Shown here: one piece after another, positions 43,238-50,590 of the stretch
Position numbering within the stretch: position 1 is the stretch's first letter
Layout: each line of letters begins with the position of its first letter
Source of the DNA: Streptomyces graminofaciens
Lineage (GTDB): Bacteria > Actinomycetota > Actinomycetes > Streptomycetales > Streptomycetaceae
Direction: 5' to 3'
NCBI RefSeq assembly: GCF_030294945.1
Contig: NZ_AP018448.1
Location: 930,001 to 994,000 of the forward strand
DNA: 64,000 nt
Made by a program: the position numbers and the translations under genes
The notes under the pieces: generated by a model
Database searches by the model: none
What the model saw: only the letters and a program-made list of their open reading frames with translations
What the model was told of the DNA's origin: nothing

Positions 43238-44158
43238 ATGCCACCCGTACGCCTCGCACCGGACGTCGCCGCCTTCTACGCCACGCAGAGCGTGTTCACC
43301 GACCCAGGCGCACTCGCCCCGCTCTACGCCGATCTGCCGCGCGATCCGGCCCAACTGGCCCGGATCACACGGGATCTGATGATCCATCGCGGGGAGGGCG
43401 GGACGTTCGGTCACACGATCCCGCAGGACCGGCTGCACAACGACGCCGAGACCCGCTATCTCGACGACATCCTGCGGATCGTCGTCGAGCGGAACGACGC
43501 GCCGCTCTCGCACCGCCGCGAGCCGAAGGACCGCTTCGTCGGTGTGTGCCGCGACTTCTCACTGCTGCACTGCTCGCTCCTGCGGCACGCGGGCGTGCCC
43601 GCCCGGCTCCGGTCGGGCTTCGCGAGCTATTTCGGCTCCGACGGTTTCCACTGCGATCACGTGGTCACCGAGTACTGGGATCCGGTACGGGGCTGGCTGC
43701 TCGCCGATCCGCAGCTGCCCGAGCCGTCGCTCATGGCGGAGTGGGGCATCGACTTCGACCCGATGGATGTGCCGCGCGACCGGTTCCTCGTCGCGGGCAA
43801 GGTGTGGCGGGCCATCCGCGCGGGCGAAGCGGACCCCCGGTCCTTCGGCCTGCATCCCCCTGCCGAGGGGCCGATGTTCGGGGAGTTCTTCGTGGCGGGC
43901 AATGTGCGCCTCGACCTCGCGGCGCTCAACAAGGTCGAGACGCTGCTGTGGGATGTCTGGGGGTCGGAGGTGGAGCTGGGGCACGACCTCACGGACGCCG
44001 TGCGCGCACACTACGACCGGGCCGTGCCGGTGGTGGGTGACGAGGTGCCCTTCGCGGCGGCCCGCGAACTCTTCGCCGTCGACGAGGAGTTCAGGACTCC
44101 GGCGACCGTGATGTCGTACGCGCCCTTCAACGGTCCGCGCGAGGTCGCCCTGCGCTGA
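43238..44158 (+). CDS. Transglutaminase-like superfamily protein
   Basis: A 306-residue protein with a transglutaminase-like cysteine-protease fold. I chose ATG 43238 (MPPVRLAPDVAAFYATQSVF), with GGGGG upstream. The Cys is in FVGVCRDFSLLHCSLLRHAG, followed by VPARLRSGFASYFG; His in FHCDHVVTEYWDPVRGWLLA; Asp in LADPQLPEPS. The remaining ~120 residues are helical. No signal peptide. Such proteins may hydrolyse peptides or link to metabolite pathways; the function here is unknown. Confidence 0.83.
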   Translation: MPPVRLAPDVAAFYATQSVFTDPGALAPLYADLPRDPAQLARITRDLMIHRGEGGTFGHTIPQDRLHNDAETRYLDDILRIVVERNDAPLSHRREPKDRFVGVCRDFSLLHCSLLRHAGVPARLRSGFASYFGSDGFHCDHVVTEYWDPVRGWLLADPQLPEPSLMAEWGIDFDPMDVPRDRFLVAGKVWRAIRAGEADPRSFGLHPPAEGPMFGEFFVAGNVRLDLAALNKVETLLWDVWGSEVELGHDLTDAVRAHYDRAVPVVGDEVPFAAARELFAVDEEFRTPATVMSYAPFNGPREVALR

Positions 44159-44231
44159 CCGCTCACCCCGCGGTTCCCTCTCACCGTCGGTGGGCGGCTC
44201 GGGTCGCCCACCGACACACACCCCGCCTGGT

Positions 44232-44477
44232 TCAGGTCAGGTCGAACTCGCCCTCCCGGGCCCCCGACACGAAGGCGCCCCACTCCGCAGGGGTGAAGAT
44301 CAGCGAGTGGCTCTCGGGACTGCCGCTGTTGCGCATCGCGATGAAACCCTCGACAAACGCGATCTGGACGTCTCCCCTGCCTTCACTGCTGGACCGCCAG
44401 TCCGCGTTGCTGAGGTCCAGGTCCGCCGGCTTGTGCCAGCCGTCGAGCGATCGCTGCTCCATGGTGCTCTCGGCCAC
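44232..44477 (-). CDS. DUF397 small regulatory protein
   Basis: An 81-residue DUF397 protein starting at GTG 44477 with GGAGGAG upstream; an ATG at 44462 is also possible. Family pattern: DLSNADWRSSSEGRGDVQIA, FVEGFIAMRNSGSPESHSLI, FTPAEWGAFVSGAREGEFDL. DUF397 proteins normally sit beside an HTH (XRE) partner and act in developmental control; none is adjacent here, so this one is an orphan. The family is restricted to actinomycetes. Confidence 0.88.
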   Translation of the reverse strand: MAESTMEQRSLDGWHKPADLDLSNADWRSSSEGRGDVQIAFVEGFIAMRNSGSPESHSLIFTPAEWGAFVSGAREGEFDLT

Positions 44478-44559
44478 GTCCGTGCTCCTCCCGGTTCGTC
44501 GTCCGCCCGCCAGACTAGCGATCGACCCCCGCCGCCGACAGGCCACGTGGGGAGGAGGT

Positions 44560-45726
44560 TCAGGAGGTGGGCGGCTCGGCGCCCACGAGCCACATCGCGA
44601 AGAACTGCGATCCACCGCCGTAGGCGTGCCCGAGCACCCGGCGGGCGCCCTCCACCTGGTGTTCTCCGGCCTGCCCGCGCACCTGGAGCGCGGCCTCGGC
44701 GAAGCGGATCATGCCGGAGGCGCCGATGGGGTTGGTGGAGAGCACCCCGCCGGACATGTCGACCGGGAGATCGCCGTCGAGTTCGGTGACCCCGGACTCG
44801 GTGAGCTTCCACCCCTCGCCCTCGTCGGCGAAGCCGAGGTTTTCCAGCCACATCGGCTCGTACCAGGAGAACGGCACATACATCTCCACCGCGTCGATCT
44901 CGCGGCGCGGATCGACGATGCCCGCCTGCCGGTAGACGTCGGCCGCGCAGTCCCGGCCCGCGCGCGGCGAGACACAGTCCTTGCCCGCGAACAGCGTCGG
45001 TTCGCTGCGCATCGCCCCGCCGTGCATCCACGCGGGCGGCCGGGGTGCGCGGGCCGCGCCCGCCCGGTCGGTGAGCACCATCGCGACGGCCCCGTCCGAG
45101 GAGGGGCAGGTCTCCGAGTAGCGGATCGGGTCCCACAGCATGGGCGAGGCCTGGACCTTCTCCAGGGTGATGTCGTGCTCGTGGAGGTGCGCGTAGGGGT
45201 TCTTCAGCGCGTTGCGCCTGTCCTTGTACGCGACCAGCGAGCCGACGGTGTCGGGGGCGCCGCTGCGCCGCATGTACGCCCGTACGTGCGGGGCGAAGAA
45301 GCCGCCCGCGCCGGCCAGCAGCGGCTGTTGGAACGGGATCGGCAGGGACAGGCCCCACATGGCGTTCGACTCGGACTGTTTTTCGAAGGCGAGGGTCAGG
45401 ACGGTCCCGTGGACGCGGGCCGCGACCAGGCTCGCGGCGACCAGTGCCGTGGACCCGCCGACCGAGCCCGCCGTGTGCACCCGCATCATCGGCTTGCCGA
45501 CCGCGCCGAGTGCGTCGGCCAGGTACAGCTCGGGCATCATGACGCCCTCGAAGAAGTCGGGCGCCTTGCCGATGACCACGGCGTCGATGTCCGCCCACGT
45601 CAACTCGGCGTCGGCGAGTGCCCGTCCGGCGGCCTCGCGGACGAGCCCGGCGATCGACACGTCCCGCCGCGCCGCGACGTGCTTGGTCTGGCCGATCCCT
45701 ACGACGGCCACGGGCTCCTTGCTCAT
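44560..45726 (-). CDS. SCP-x/thiolase-fold lipid-transfer protein
   Basis: A 388-residue thiolase-fold protein of the sterol-carrier-protein-x type. Family landmarks: VAVVGIGQTKHVAARRDVSI, the nucleophile region RVHTAGSVGGSTALVAASLV, CPSSDGAVAMVLTDRA, STNPIGASGMIRFAEAALQV and C-terminal LGHAYGGGSQFFAMWLVG. In catalytic thiolases the nucleophile is a Cys; here the equivalent position reads Ala-Gly-Ser-Val-Gly-Gly-Ser, with no Cys. It may therefore act as a non-catalytic partner of the thiolase encoded just upstream, as Ltp pairs do in steroid side-chain degradation. The ATG overlaps the stop of that gene (ATGA). It is last in the operon. Confidence 0.85.
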   Translation of the reverse strand: MSKEPVAVVGIGQTKHVAARRDVSIAGLVREAAGRALADAELTWADIDAVVIGKAPDFFEGVMMPELYLADALGAVGKPMMRVHTAGSVGGSTALVAASLVAARVHGTVLTLAFEKQSESNAMWGLSLPIPFQQPLLAGAGGFFAPHVRAYMRRSGAPDTVGSLVAYKDRRNALKNPYAHLHEHDITLEKVQASPMLWDPIRYSETCPSSDGAVAMVLTDRAGAARAPRPPAWMHGGAMRSEPTLFAGKDCVSPRAGRDCAADVYRQAGIVDPRREIDAVEMYVPFSWYEPMWLENLGFADEGEGWKLTESGVTELDGDLPVDMSGGVLSTNPIGASGMIRFAEAALQVRGQAGEHQVEGARRVLGHAYGGGSQFFAMWLVGAEPPTS

Positions 45727-46787
45727 CGCGGATCCCCTTCGAGTACGGCGACCAGGTTCTGTTGCAGACAGGGCCCGGAGGTGGCGTGGGCGAGGGCCCG
45801 GTCGGACTCGCCCCGGTGGATACGGGCGGCCGCCTCGCCGATGCGGATGAGCCCGGCGGCCATGATCGGGTTGGCCGCGAGGGCGCCGCCCGAAGGGTTC
45901 ACGGCCACCCCGTCGTCGAGCCGCAGCGCCTTGCGCAGGAGCACCTCCTGCGAGCTGAAGGGCGCGTGCAACTCGGCGGTGTCCACGGGCCGTTCGAAGG
46001 CTCCGGCCCGTTCGGCGGCCAGCCGGGCGGACGGCGAGTCGGTGAGCTCGCGTACGCCGATGCCGTGCGCCTCGACGCGGTGGTCGATGCCCCGGATCCA
46101 GGCGGGCCGCGCGCACAGCTCCCGGGCCCGCTCCCCCGCCGCGAGCACGACGGCGGCGGCTCCGTCGCTGATCGGCGGGCAGTCGCCGGTGCGGAGGGGC
46201 CGTACGACGTAGTCTCCTTGCGGCACCGGACCCCGCAGCTGCGCATGCGGGTTGTCGGTCGAGCGGCTGCGCGCCCCGACGGCGGCCAGCGCGGGCTCGT
46301 CCGTGTGGCCCGCGTCGATGAGGGCCTGGGCCTGGAGGGCGGCGAGGGCGACGGAGTCGGGCCACAGGGGGGCCACGTAGTACGGGTCGAGCTGGCGGGT
46401 CAGCACGTCGCGTACGGAGCCGGGCGAGGACTTGCCGTAGGAGTAGACGAGCGCGGTGTCGGCGTCCCCTGTACGCAGCTTCACCCACGCCTCGTACAGG
46501 GCCCACGCCCCGTCCATCTCGACGTGCGACTCGGAGATCGGCGGCCAGGCGCCCACGCCGTCGAGGGCGAGGGTGAAGGAGAACGCGCGGCCGGCGAGGT
46601 AGTCGCTGGAGCCGGAGCAGGTGAAGCCGATGTCGGCGGTCTTCAGGCCCGTCTGACCGAGCACGTCGTGCAGGACCGGCATGAGCATCTCCACCTCGGA
46701 GAGCTCCTCGCTGGTGCGCCGGTGGTCGGTCTGCGCGAAGGCGACGACGGCGATCTCGCGTTCCCCAGGAGCTTCTTCGCGGGTCAC
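45723..46787 (-). CDS. Thiolase-domain protein (acetyl-CoA acetyltransferase-like)
   Basis: A 354-residue thiolase. Starts at GTG 46787 (AAGGAG upstream), overlapping the previous stop (GTGA), and overlaps the next gene (ATGA). It has the expected Cys in IGFTCSGSSDYLAGRAFSFT, CPPISDGAAAVVLAAGERAR, NPSGGALAANPIMAAGLIRI and HATSGPCLQQN. Length is a little short of classical thiolases, as in the SCP-x branch. It probably cleaves or releases acyl-CoA chains with the neighbouring lipid-transfer protein and DUF35 protein, which resembles the steroid side-chain Ltp/OB-fold complexes of other actinomycetes. Confidence 0.85.
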   Translation of the reverse strand: MTREEAPGEREIAVVAFAQTDHRRTSEELSEVEMLMPVLHDVLGQTGLKTADIGFTCSGSSDYLAGRAFSFTLALDGVGAWPPISESHVEMDGAWALYEAWVKLRTGDADTALVYSYGKSSPGSVRDVLTRQLDPYYVAPLWPDSVALAALQAQALIDAGHTDEPALAAVGARSRSTDNPHAQLRGPVPQGDYVVRPLRTGDCPPISDGAAAVVLAAGERARELCARPAWIRGIDHRVEAHGIGVRELTDSPSARLAAERAGAFERPVDTAELHAPFSSQEVLLRKALRLDDGVAVNPSGGALAANPIMAAGLIRIGEAAARIHRGESDRALAHATSGPCLQQNLVAVLEGDPR

Positions 46788-47725
46788 AGCAACTCCTTGT
46801 ACATGTCGTAGTCCGCGTCGGGTTCGCCGGTGGGCCGGTAGTGGTCGGGGTAACGGGCACCCTCCGTCCACACCGCCTCGACGCGCAGCCCCATGCGGAC
46901 CCGGTCGTAGGGGATGCCGGCGATCCGGCCGTGCAGGGCGAGGTCGGCGCCGTCGAGGGCGATGTGGGCATAGACGTACGGGACTTCGATGTCGAGCTGT
47001 TTCGCCTTGATGTTGACGATGCAGAAGGTGGTGACCGTGCCGCGCGGCCCGACCTCGACCTGTTCGGCCGTGGCGACACCGCAGGTGGGGCAGGCGCCCC
47101 GCGGCGGGACGTACACCTTCCGGCAGGACGGGCAGCGTTCGCCGACGAGGCGGCGCTCGGCAAGGGCGTGGATGTAGCCGGTCTGGGCGCGGCCGGGCGA
47201 GTAGGTGTAGTCGAGGCGGGCGGGCGCGACGATGCCGGTGACCGGGTCCTCGAACTCGCCGGTGTGGCCGTCGAGTCGGCCCGGCTCTCCGTCGTACGGC
47301 TCGAAGCAGGCGATGTCCGTGATGGCGCCGGAGCGTTCCCCGGCCCAGCGGACGCGGACGCGCATACCGGTGTGCACGGCGTCGGGGCCGGGGGCGTCGA
47401 GGGCGTGCAGGAGGGCGGTGTCGGCACCGTCGAGGCGGACGAGGACCCAGGCGAAGGGGGCATCGAGGGGCTGGCCCCGGCGGGGTTCGTGGTTCCAGGC
47501 CCAGGTGGTGACCGTGCCGGTGGGGGCCACCTCGACCAGGTCGCGGATCTCCTCGGCGGTGACGGGGTCGTACTCGACGGGCGGAACGAGCACGCGACCG
47601 TCGCCGGTCCGCACGCCGAGCACGACGCGCTCGCGCAGGCCGGTGAGGAAGGCGCTCTGGACGGGGCCGAGGGAGCGGGTGAAGGGGAACTCGACGGTGA
47701 GGGGGGCTTTGAGGATGTCGGGCAT
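46784..47725 (-). CDS. DUF35 zinc-ribbon OB-fold acyl-CoA-associated protein
   Basis: A 313-residue protein with a rubredoxin-like zinc ribbon (ERCPSCRKVYVPPRGACPTC, C-x2-C-x10-C-x2-C) followed by an OB-fold (VTTFCIVNIKAKQLDIEVPY, VYAHIALDGADLALHG). An N-terminal ~160 residues include a second OB-like half (TVTTWAWNHEPRRGQPLDAP). DUF35 proteins bind thiolases and shuttle or position acyl-CoA. Translationally coupled to the thiolase gene downstream. The ATG at 47725 has AAGGAGG ~11 bases upstream. The double OB-fold size is larger than the usual ~140 residues. Confidence 0.85.
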   Translation of the reverse strand: MPDILKAPLTVEFPFTRSLGPVQSAFLTGLRERVVLGVRTGDGRVLVPPVEYDPVTAEEIRDLVEVAPTGTVTTWAWNHEPRRGQPLDAPFAWVLVRLDGADTALLHALDAPGPDAVHTGMRVRVRWAGERSGAITDIACFEPYDGEPGRLDGHTGEFEDPVTGIVAPARLDYTYSPGRAQTGYIHALAERRLVGERCPSCRKVYVPPRGACPTCGVATAEQVEVGPRGTVTTFCIVNIKAKQLDIEVPYVYAHIALDGADLALHGRIAGIPYDRVRMGLRVEAVWTEGARYPDHYRPTGEPDADYDMYKELL

Positions 47726-47869
47726 CAGGGGGCTTACCTCCTTCGAGAGGGGACGACAGGGACGCCCCGTAAGGGGCACGGGGCTGTATCGATATGCGGC
47801 TCCACCGCGTGGGCGCGACCAGACACAGACGACCCGCGGCCGAGACACAACCGCCCCCTGGTGGACCAC

Positions 47870-48673
47870 CTACGCCCGCTTGTAAACAGGGGCCCGCTTC
47901 TCGGCGAAGGCACGGGCACCCTCCTTGGCGTCGGCCGTGTCGAACACCGGCCACCCCCGCTTGAGCTCGGCGGCCAGTCCCTCCGCCTCGGTCAGCTCGG
48001 CGGTCTCGTACACGGACGCCTTGACCGCCTCCACGGCCAGCGGCCCACACGCGTTGATCCGTTCGGCGATCTCCAGAGCCTTCGCCAGGGCCGTCCCGTC
48101 CGGGACGACATGCCCGATGAGCCCGATGTCCGCGGCCTCGCGGGCGCTGTACGGCCGCCCGGTGAGCAGCATCTCCAGGGCATGCGTGCGCGGGATCTGC
48201 CGCTGGAGCCGAACCGTGGAGCCGCCGATGGGGAACAGACCGCGTTTGACCTCGAAGAGGCCGAATGTCGCCGACTTGCCCGCCACGCGAATGTCGGTGC
48301 CCTGGAGCATCTCGGTGCCGCCCGCGACGCAGTACCCCTCGACGGCGGCGATCACGGGCTTGCGCGGCCGATGGTGGCGGAGCATCGCCTTCCAGTGCAG
48401 ATCGGGGTCGGCCTTGAGCCGGTCGCGGTACTCCTGGCCCACCATCCCCTTGTCGCCGGCCAGCGCCTTGAGGTCCATTCCGGCGCAGAAGTCGCCCCCG
48501 GCCCCCGTGAAGACGATCGAGCGGACACCGTCGTCCTCGTCGGCCTCGATCCAGCCGTCGTAGAGGCCGACGAGCATCGGCAACGAGAGCGCGTTCTTGG
48601 CCTCGGGCCTGTTGAGCGTGAGCACGAGCGTGGCGCCTTCGCGCCGCACAGTGAGGTGTTCCGTGCCAACCAT
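47870..48673 (-). CDS. Crotonase-family enoyl-CoA hydratase/isomerase
   Basis: A 267-residue crotonase. Oxyanion segments: FTGAGGDFCAGMDLKALAGD and AVEGYCVAGGTEMLQGTDIR, with the Glu of GGTEML in the active-site position. The C-terminus shows GRPYSAREAADIGLIGHVVP. It likely hydrates enoyl-CoA in acyl chain degradation. First gene of the minus-strand group; ATG 48673 has GGAGGAAG upstream. A 17-bp palindrome lies 65 bases before the start. It is divergent from the acyl-CoA synthetase gene at 48850. Confidence 0.9.
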   Translation of the reverse strand: MVGTEHLTVRREGATLVLTLNRPEAKNALSLPMLVGLYDGWIEADEDDGVRSIVFTGAGGDFCAGMDLKALAGDKGMVGQEYRDRLKADPDLHWKAMLRHHRPRKPVIAAVEGYCVAGGTEMLQGTDIRVAGKSATFGLFEVKRGLFPIGGSTVRLQRQIPRTHALEMLLTGRPYSAREAADIGLIGHVVPDGTALAKALEIAERINACGPLAVEAVKASVYETAELTEAEGLAAELKRGWPVFDTADAKEGARAFAEKRAPVYKRA

Positions 48674-48737
48674 CGCTTCCTCCAGTCTCCGGAACGAGAA
48701 CAGGTTGCAGTAGGCGGGGAGACAGGACAAGAGTTTT

Positions 48738-48754
48738 CTGACACTCAGTCAGAT
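48738..48754. promoter_or_regulatory. 17-bp operator palindrome in the acyl-CoA gene cluster
   Basis: TCTGACACTCAGTCAGA lies in the 176-base control region between the crotonase and acyl-CoA synthetase genes. Outer arms are TCTGA and TCAGA. An almost identical site occurs at 58401-58417. The flanks also match (AAG-AGTTTTC before, TT after). The form suits a TetR-family repressor. Confidence 0.7.
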
Positions 48755-48849
48755 TCTTTTGCGCGGGGCCTTCACAGTGACGGCGCCCTTTGCTCTGATG
48801 ACCGGCGAACCGACGGATACCAGGCACGCCCGGGGTCAGGAGGAGTGCG

Positions 48850-50469
48850 GTGGAGTACAACCTTGCCGACCTGTTCGAGTCTGTCGTGGACGTGGTCCCG
48901 GACCGTGCGGCGCTCGCTTATCTCGACATCCCCGGCACGGGCGAGGAGCGCCGGCTGACGTACGCGGAGCTGGACGCGGCGGCGAACCGTGTCGGCCACC
49001 AGCTGCTCGACAGCGGCCTCAGGCCCGGTGACCATGTCGGCCTGCATCTGTACAACTGTGTCGAATACCTCCAAACCGCACTGGGCTGTCTCAAGGCGCG
49101 GCTGGTCCCCGTCAACGTCAACTACCGCTATGTGGAAGAGGAGTTGGTCTACCTCTACCGGGACGCGGATCTGGTGGGGCTCGTCTTCGACGCGGAGTTC
49201 ACCGGGCGGGTGGCGGGGGCGCTGCCGAGGACGGAGAAGCTGCGGTGGCTGGTTCGGGTGGGGACTCCCCCGGCCGACGCCCCCGAGCTGCCCGGCGTCA
49301 TGGACTTCGCGGAGATCTCCGAGAACGCCGAACGAGGCTTTCCCGCGCGCTCGGCCGACGACCAGTTCATCATCTACACCGGCGGCACGACGGGCATGCC
49401 CAAGGGCGTGATGTGGCGTCAGGAGGACCTGTTCTTCTCGGGGTTGGGCGGTGGCGCCCCGACCGGGGAGCCGGTGAAGGCGCCGGAGGAACTGGCCCGG
49501 CGGGTCGCGGCGGGTGGCGAGGGCATCACGTTCTTCCCGACGGCGCCGCTGATGCACGGCACGTCGACGCTCACGGCGTTCATCGGGTTCAACTTCGGCC
49601 AACGGGTGGTGATCCACCGGAAGTTCGTGCCGGAGGAGGTCCTGCGGACGATCGAGAAGGAGAAGGTGACGAGTGTGTCGCTGGTGGGCGACGCGATGCT
49701 GCGCCCGCTGATCGACGCCCTCGGCGGCCCCATGAAGGACACAGACTGTTCAGCGCTGTTCAGCGTGTCCTCGTCCGGCGCGATCATGTCGGAGACGGTA
49801 CGGCGGCAGTTCCAGGAGCTGGTTCCGAACGCGATGCTGCTGAACAACTTCGGCTCGTCGGAGTCCGGCTTCAACGGTACGGCGACGGAGGACTCGGGGG
49901 CAGGCGACGGCTTCCGGATCCGCGTCAACGCCCGTACCCAGGTCGTGGACCCGGCGACGTACGAGCCGGTCCCCGTCGGCGTACCCGGCCGGGTCGCCCA
50001 GCGCGGTCACGTCCCCCTCGGCTACTACAACGACTCGAGGAAGACCGCCGAGACCTTCTTCGAGAAGGACGGCGAGCGCTGGGTGCTGCTCGGCGACATG
50101 GCCACGGTGGACGAGGAGGGCGTCGTCACCGTCCTCGGCCGCGGTTCGCAGTGCATCAACACCGGTGGCGAGAAGGTGTACCCGGAGGAGGTCGAGCAGG
50201 CCCTCAAGGCCCACCCCGACGTGTACGACGCGCTGGTCGCCGGGGTCCCGGACGCCCGCTGGGGCAGCCACGTGGCGGCCGTGGTCCAGCTCCGCGAGGG
50301 CGCTGCCCGCCCCTCCCTGGAGGACATCCAGACCCACTGCCGCACCCGCCTCGCCGGCTACAAGATCCCCCGCCAGCTGGTCCTCGCCGACACCATCCAA
50401 CGCTCACCGAGCGGGAAGGCCGACTATCGATGGGCACGGTCGGTGGCGGCCACGGCGGACAGGCCCTAG
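48850..50469 (+). CDS. Acyl-CoA synthetase (AMP-forming, FadD-like)
   Basis: A 539-residue adenylate-forming ligase. Starts GTG with AGGAGGAG upstream. AMP-binding P-loop: FIIYTGGTTGMPKGVMWRQE. Other core motifs: NNFGSSESGFNG (A5-like), WVLLGDMATVDEEGVVTVLG (A7/A8) and GGEKVYPEEVEQALKAHPDV; the C-terminal Lys lies in RSPSGKADYRWA. It activates a fatty, steroid-derived or aromatic acid as CoA ester. Divergent from the crotonase-thiolase operon and sharing the palindrome at 48738. Its stop TAG is in the CTAG of inverted-repeat element copy C. Confidence 0.93.
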   Translation: MEYNLADLFESVVDVVPDRAALAYLDIPGTGEERRLTYAELDAAANRVGHQLLDSGLRPGDHVGLHLYNCVEYLQTALGCLKARLVPVNVNYRYVEEELVYLYRDADLVGLVFDAEFTGRVAGALPRTEKLRWLVRVGTPPADAPELPGVMDFAEISENAERGFPARSADDQFIIYTGGTTGMPKGVMWRQEDLFFSGLGGGAPTGEPVKAPEELARRVAAGGEGITFFPTAPLMHGTSTLTAFIGFNFGQRVVIHRKFVPEEVLRTIEKEKVTSVSLVGDAMLRPLIDALGGPMKDTDCSALFSVSSSGAIMSETVRRQFQELVPNAMLLNNFGSSESGFNGTATEDSGAGDGFRIRVNARTQVVDPATYEPVPVGVPGRVAQRGHVPLGYYNDSRKTAETFFEKDGERWVLLGDMATVDEEGVVTVLGRGSQCINTGGEKVYPEEVEQALKAHPDVYDALVAGVPDARWGSHVAAVVQLREGAARPSLEDIQTHCRTRLAGYKIPRQLVLADTIQRSPSGKADYRWARSVAATADRP

Positions 50470-50537
50470 GCGTGTTTCGAAGGTCCCGTCTGCCCCGCCC
50501 TCCGGGCGGACGACGCCACTTCCGAAACACGCCCTAG
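50466..50537. repeat. MITE-like element, copy C (deleted, inverted)
   Basis: Only 64 bp of body (50470-50533) remain, between CTAG (50466-50469) and CTAG (50534-50537). It is in the opposite orientation to copies A and B: its first ~29 bases correspond to their right end and the remainder to their left end, joined at a shared CCCCG. About 110 internal bases are missing, consistent with deletion at short homology. One G of the left terminus is also lost. It sits at the stop of the acyl-CoA synthetase gene. Confidence 0.8.
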
Positions 50538-50590
50538 AGCCGCGGAGATCCGTCAGAAGGGCCCCAGCCGTACGAGAACCAGGGCTCAGC

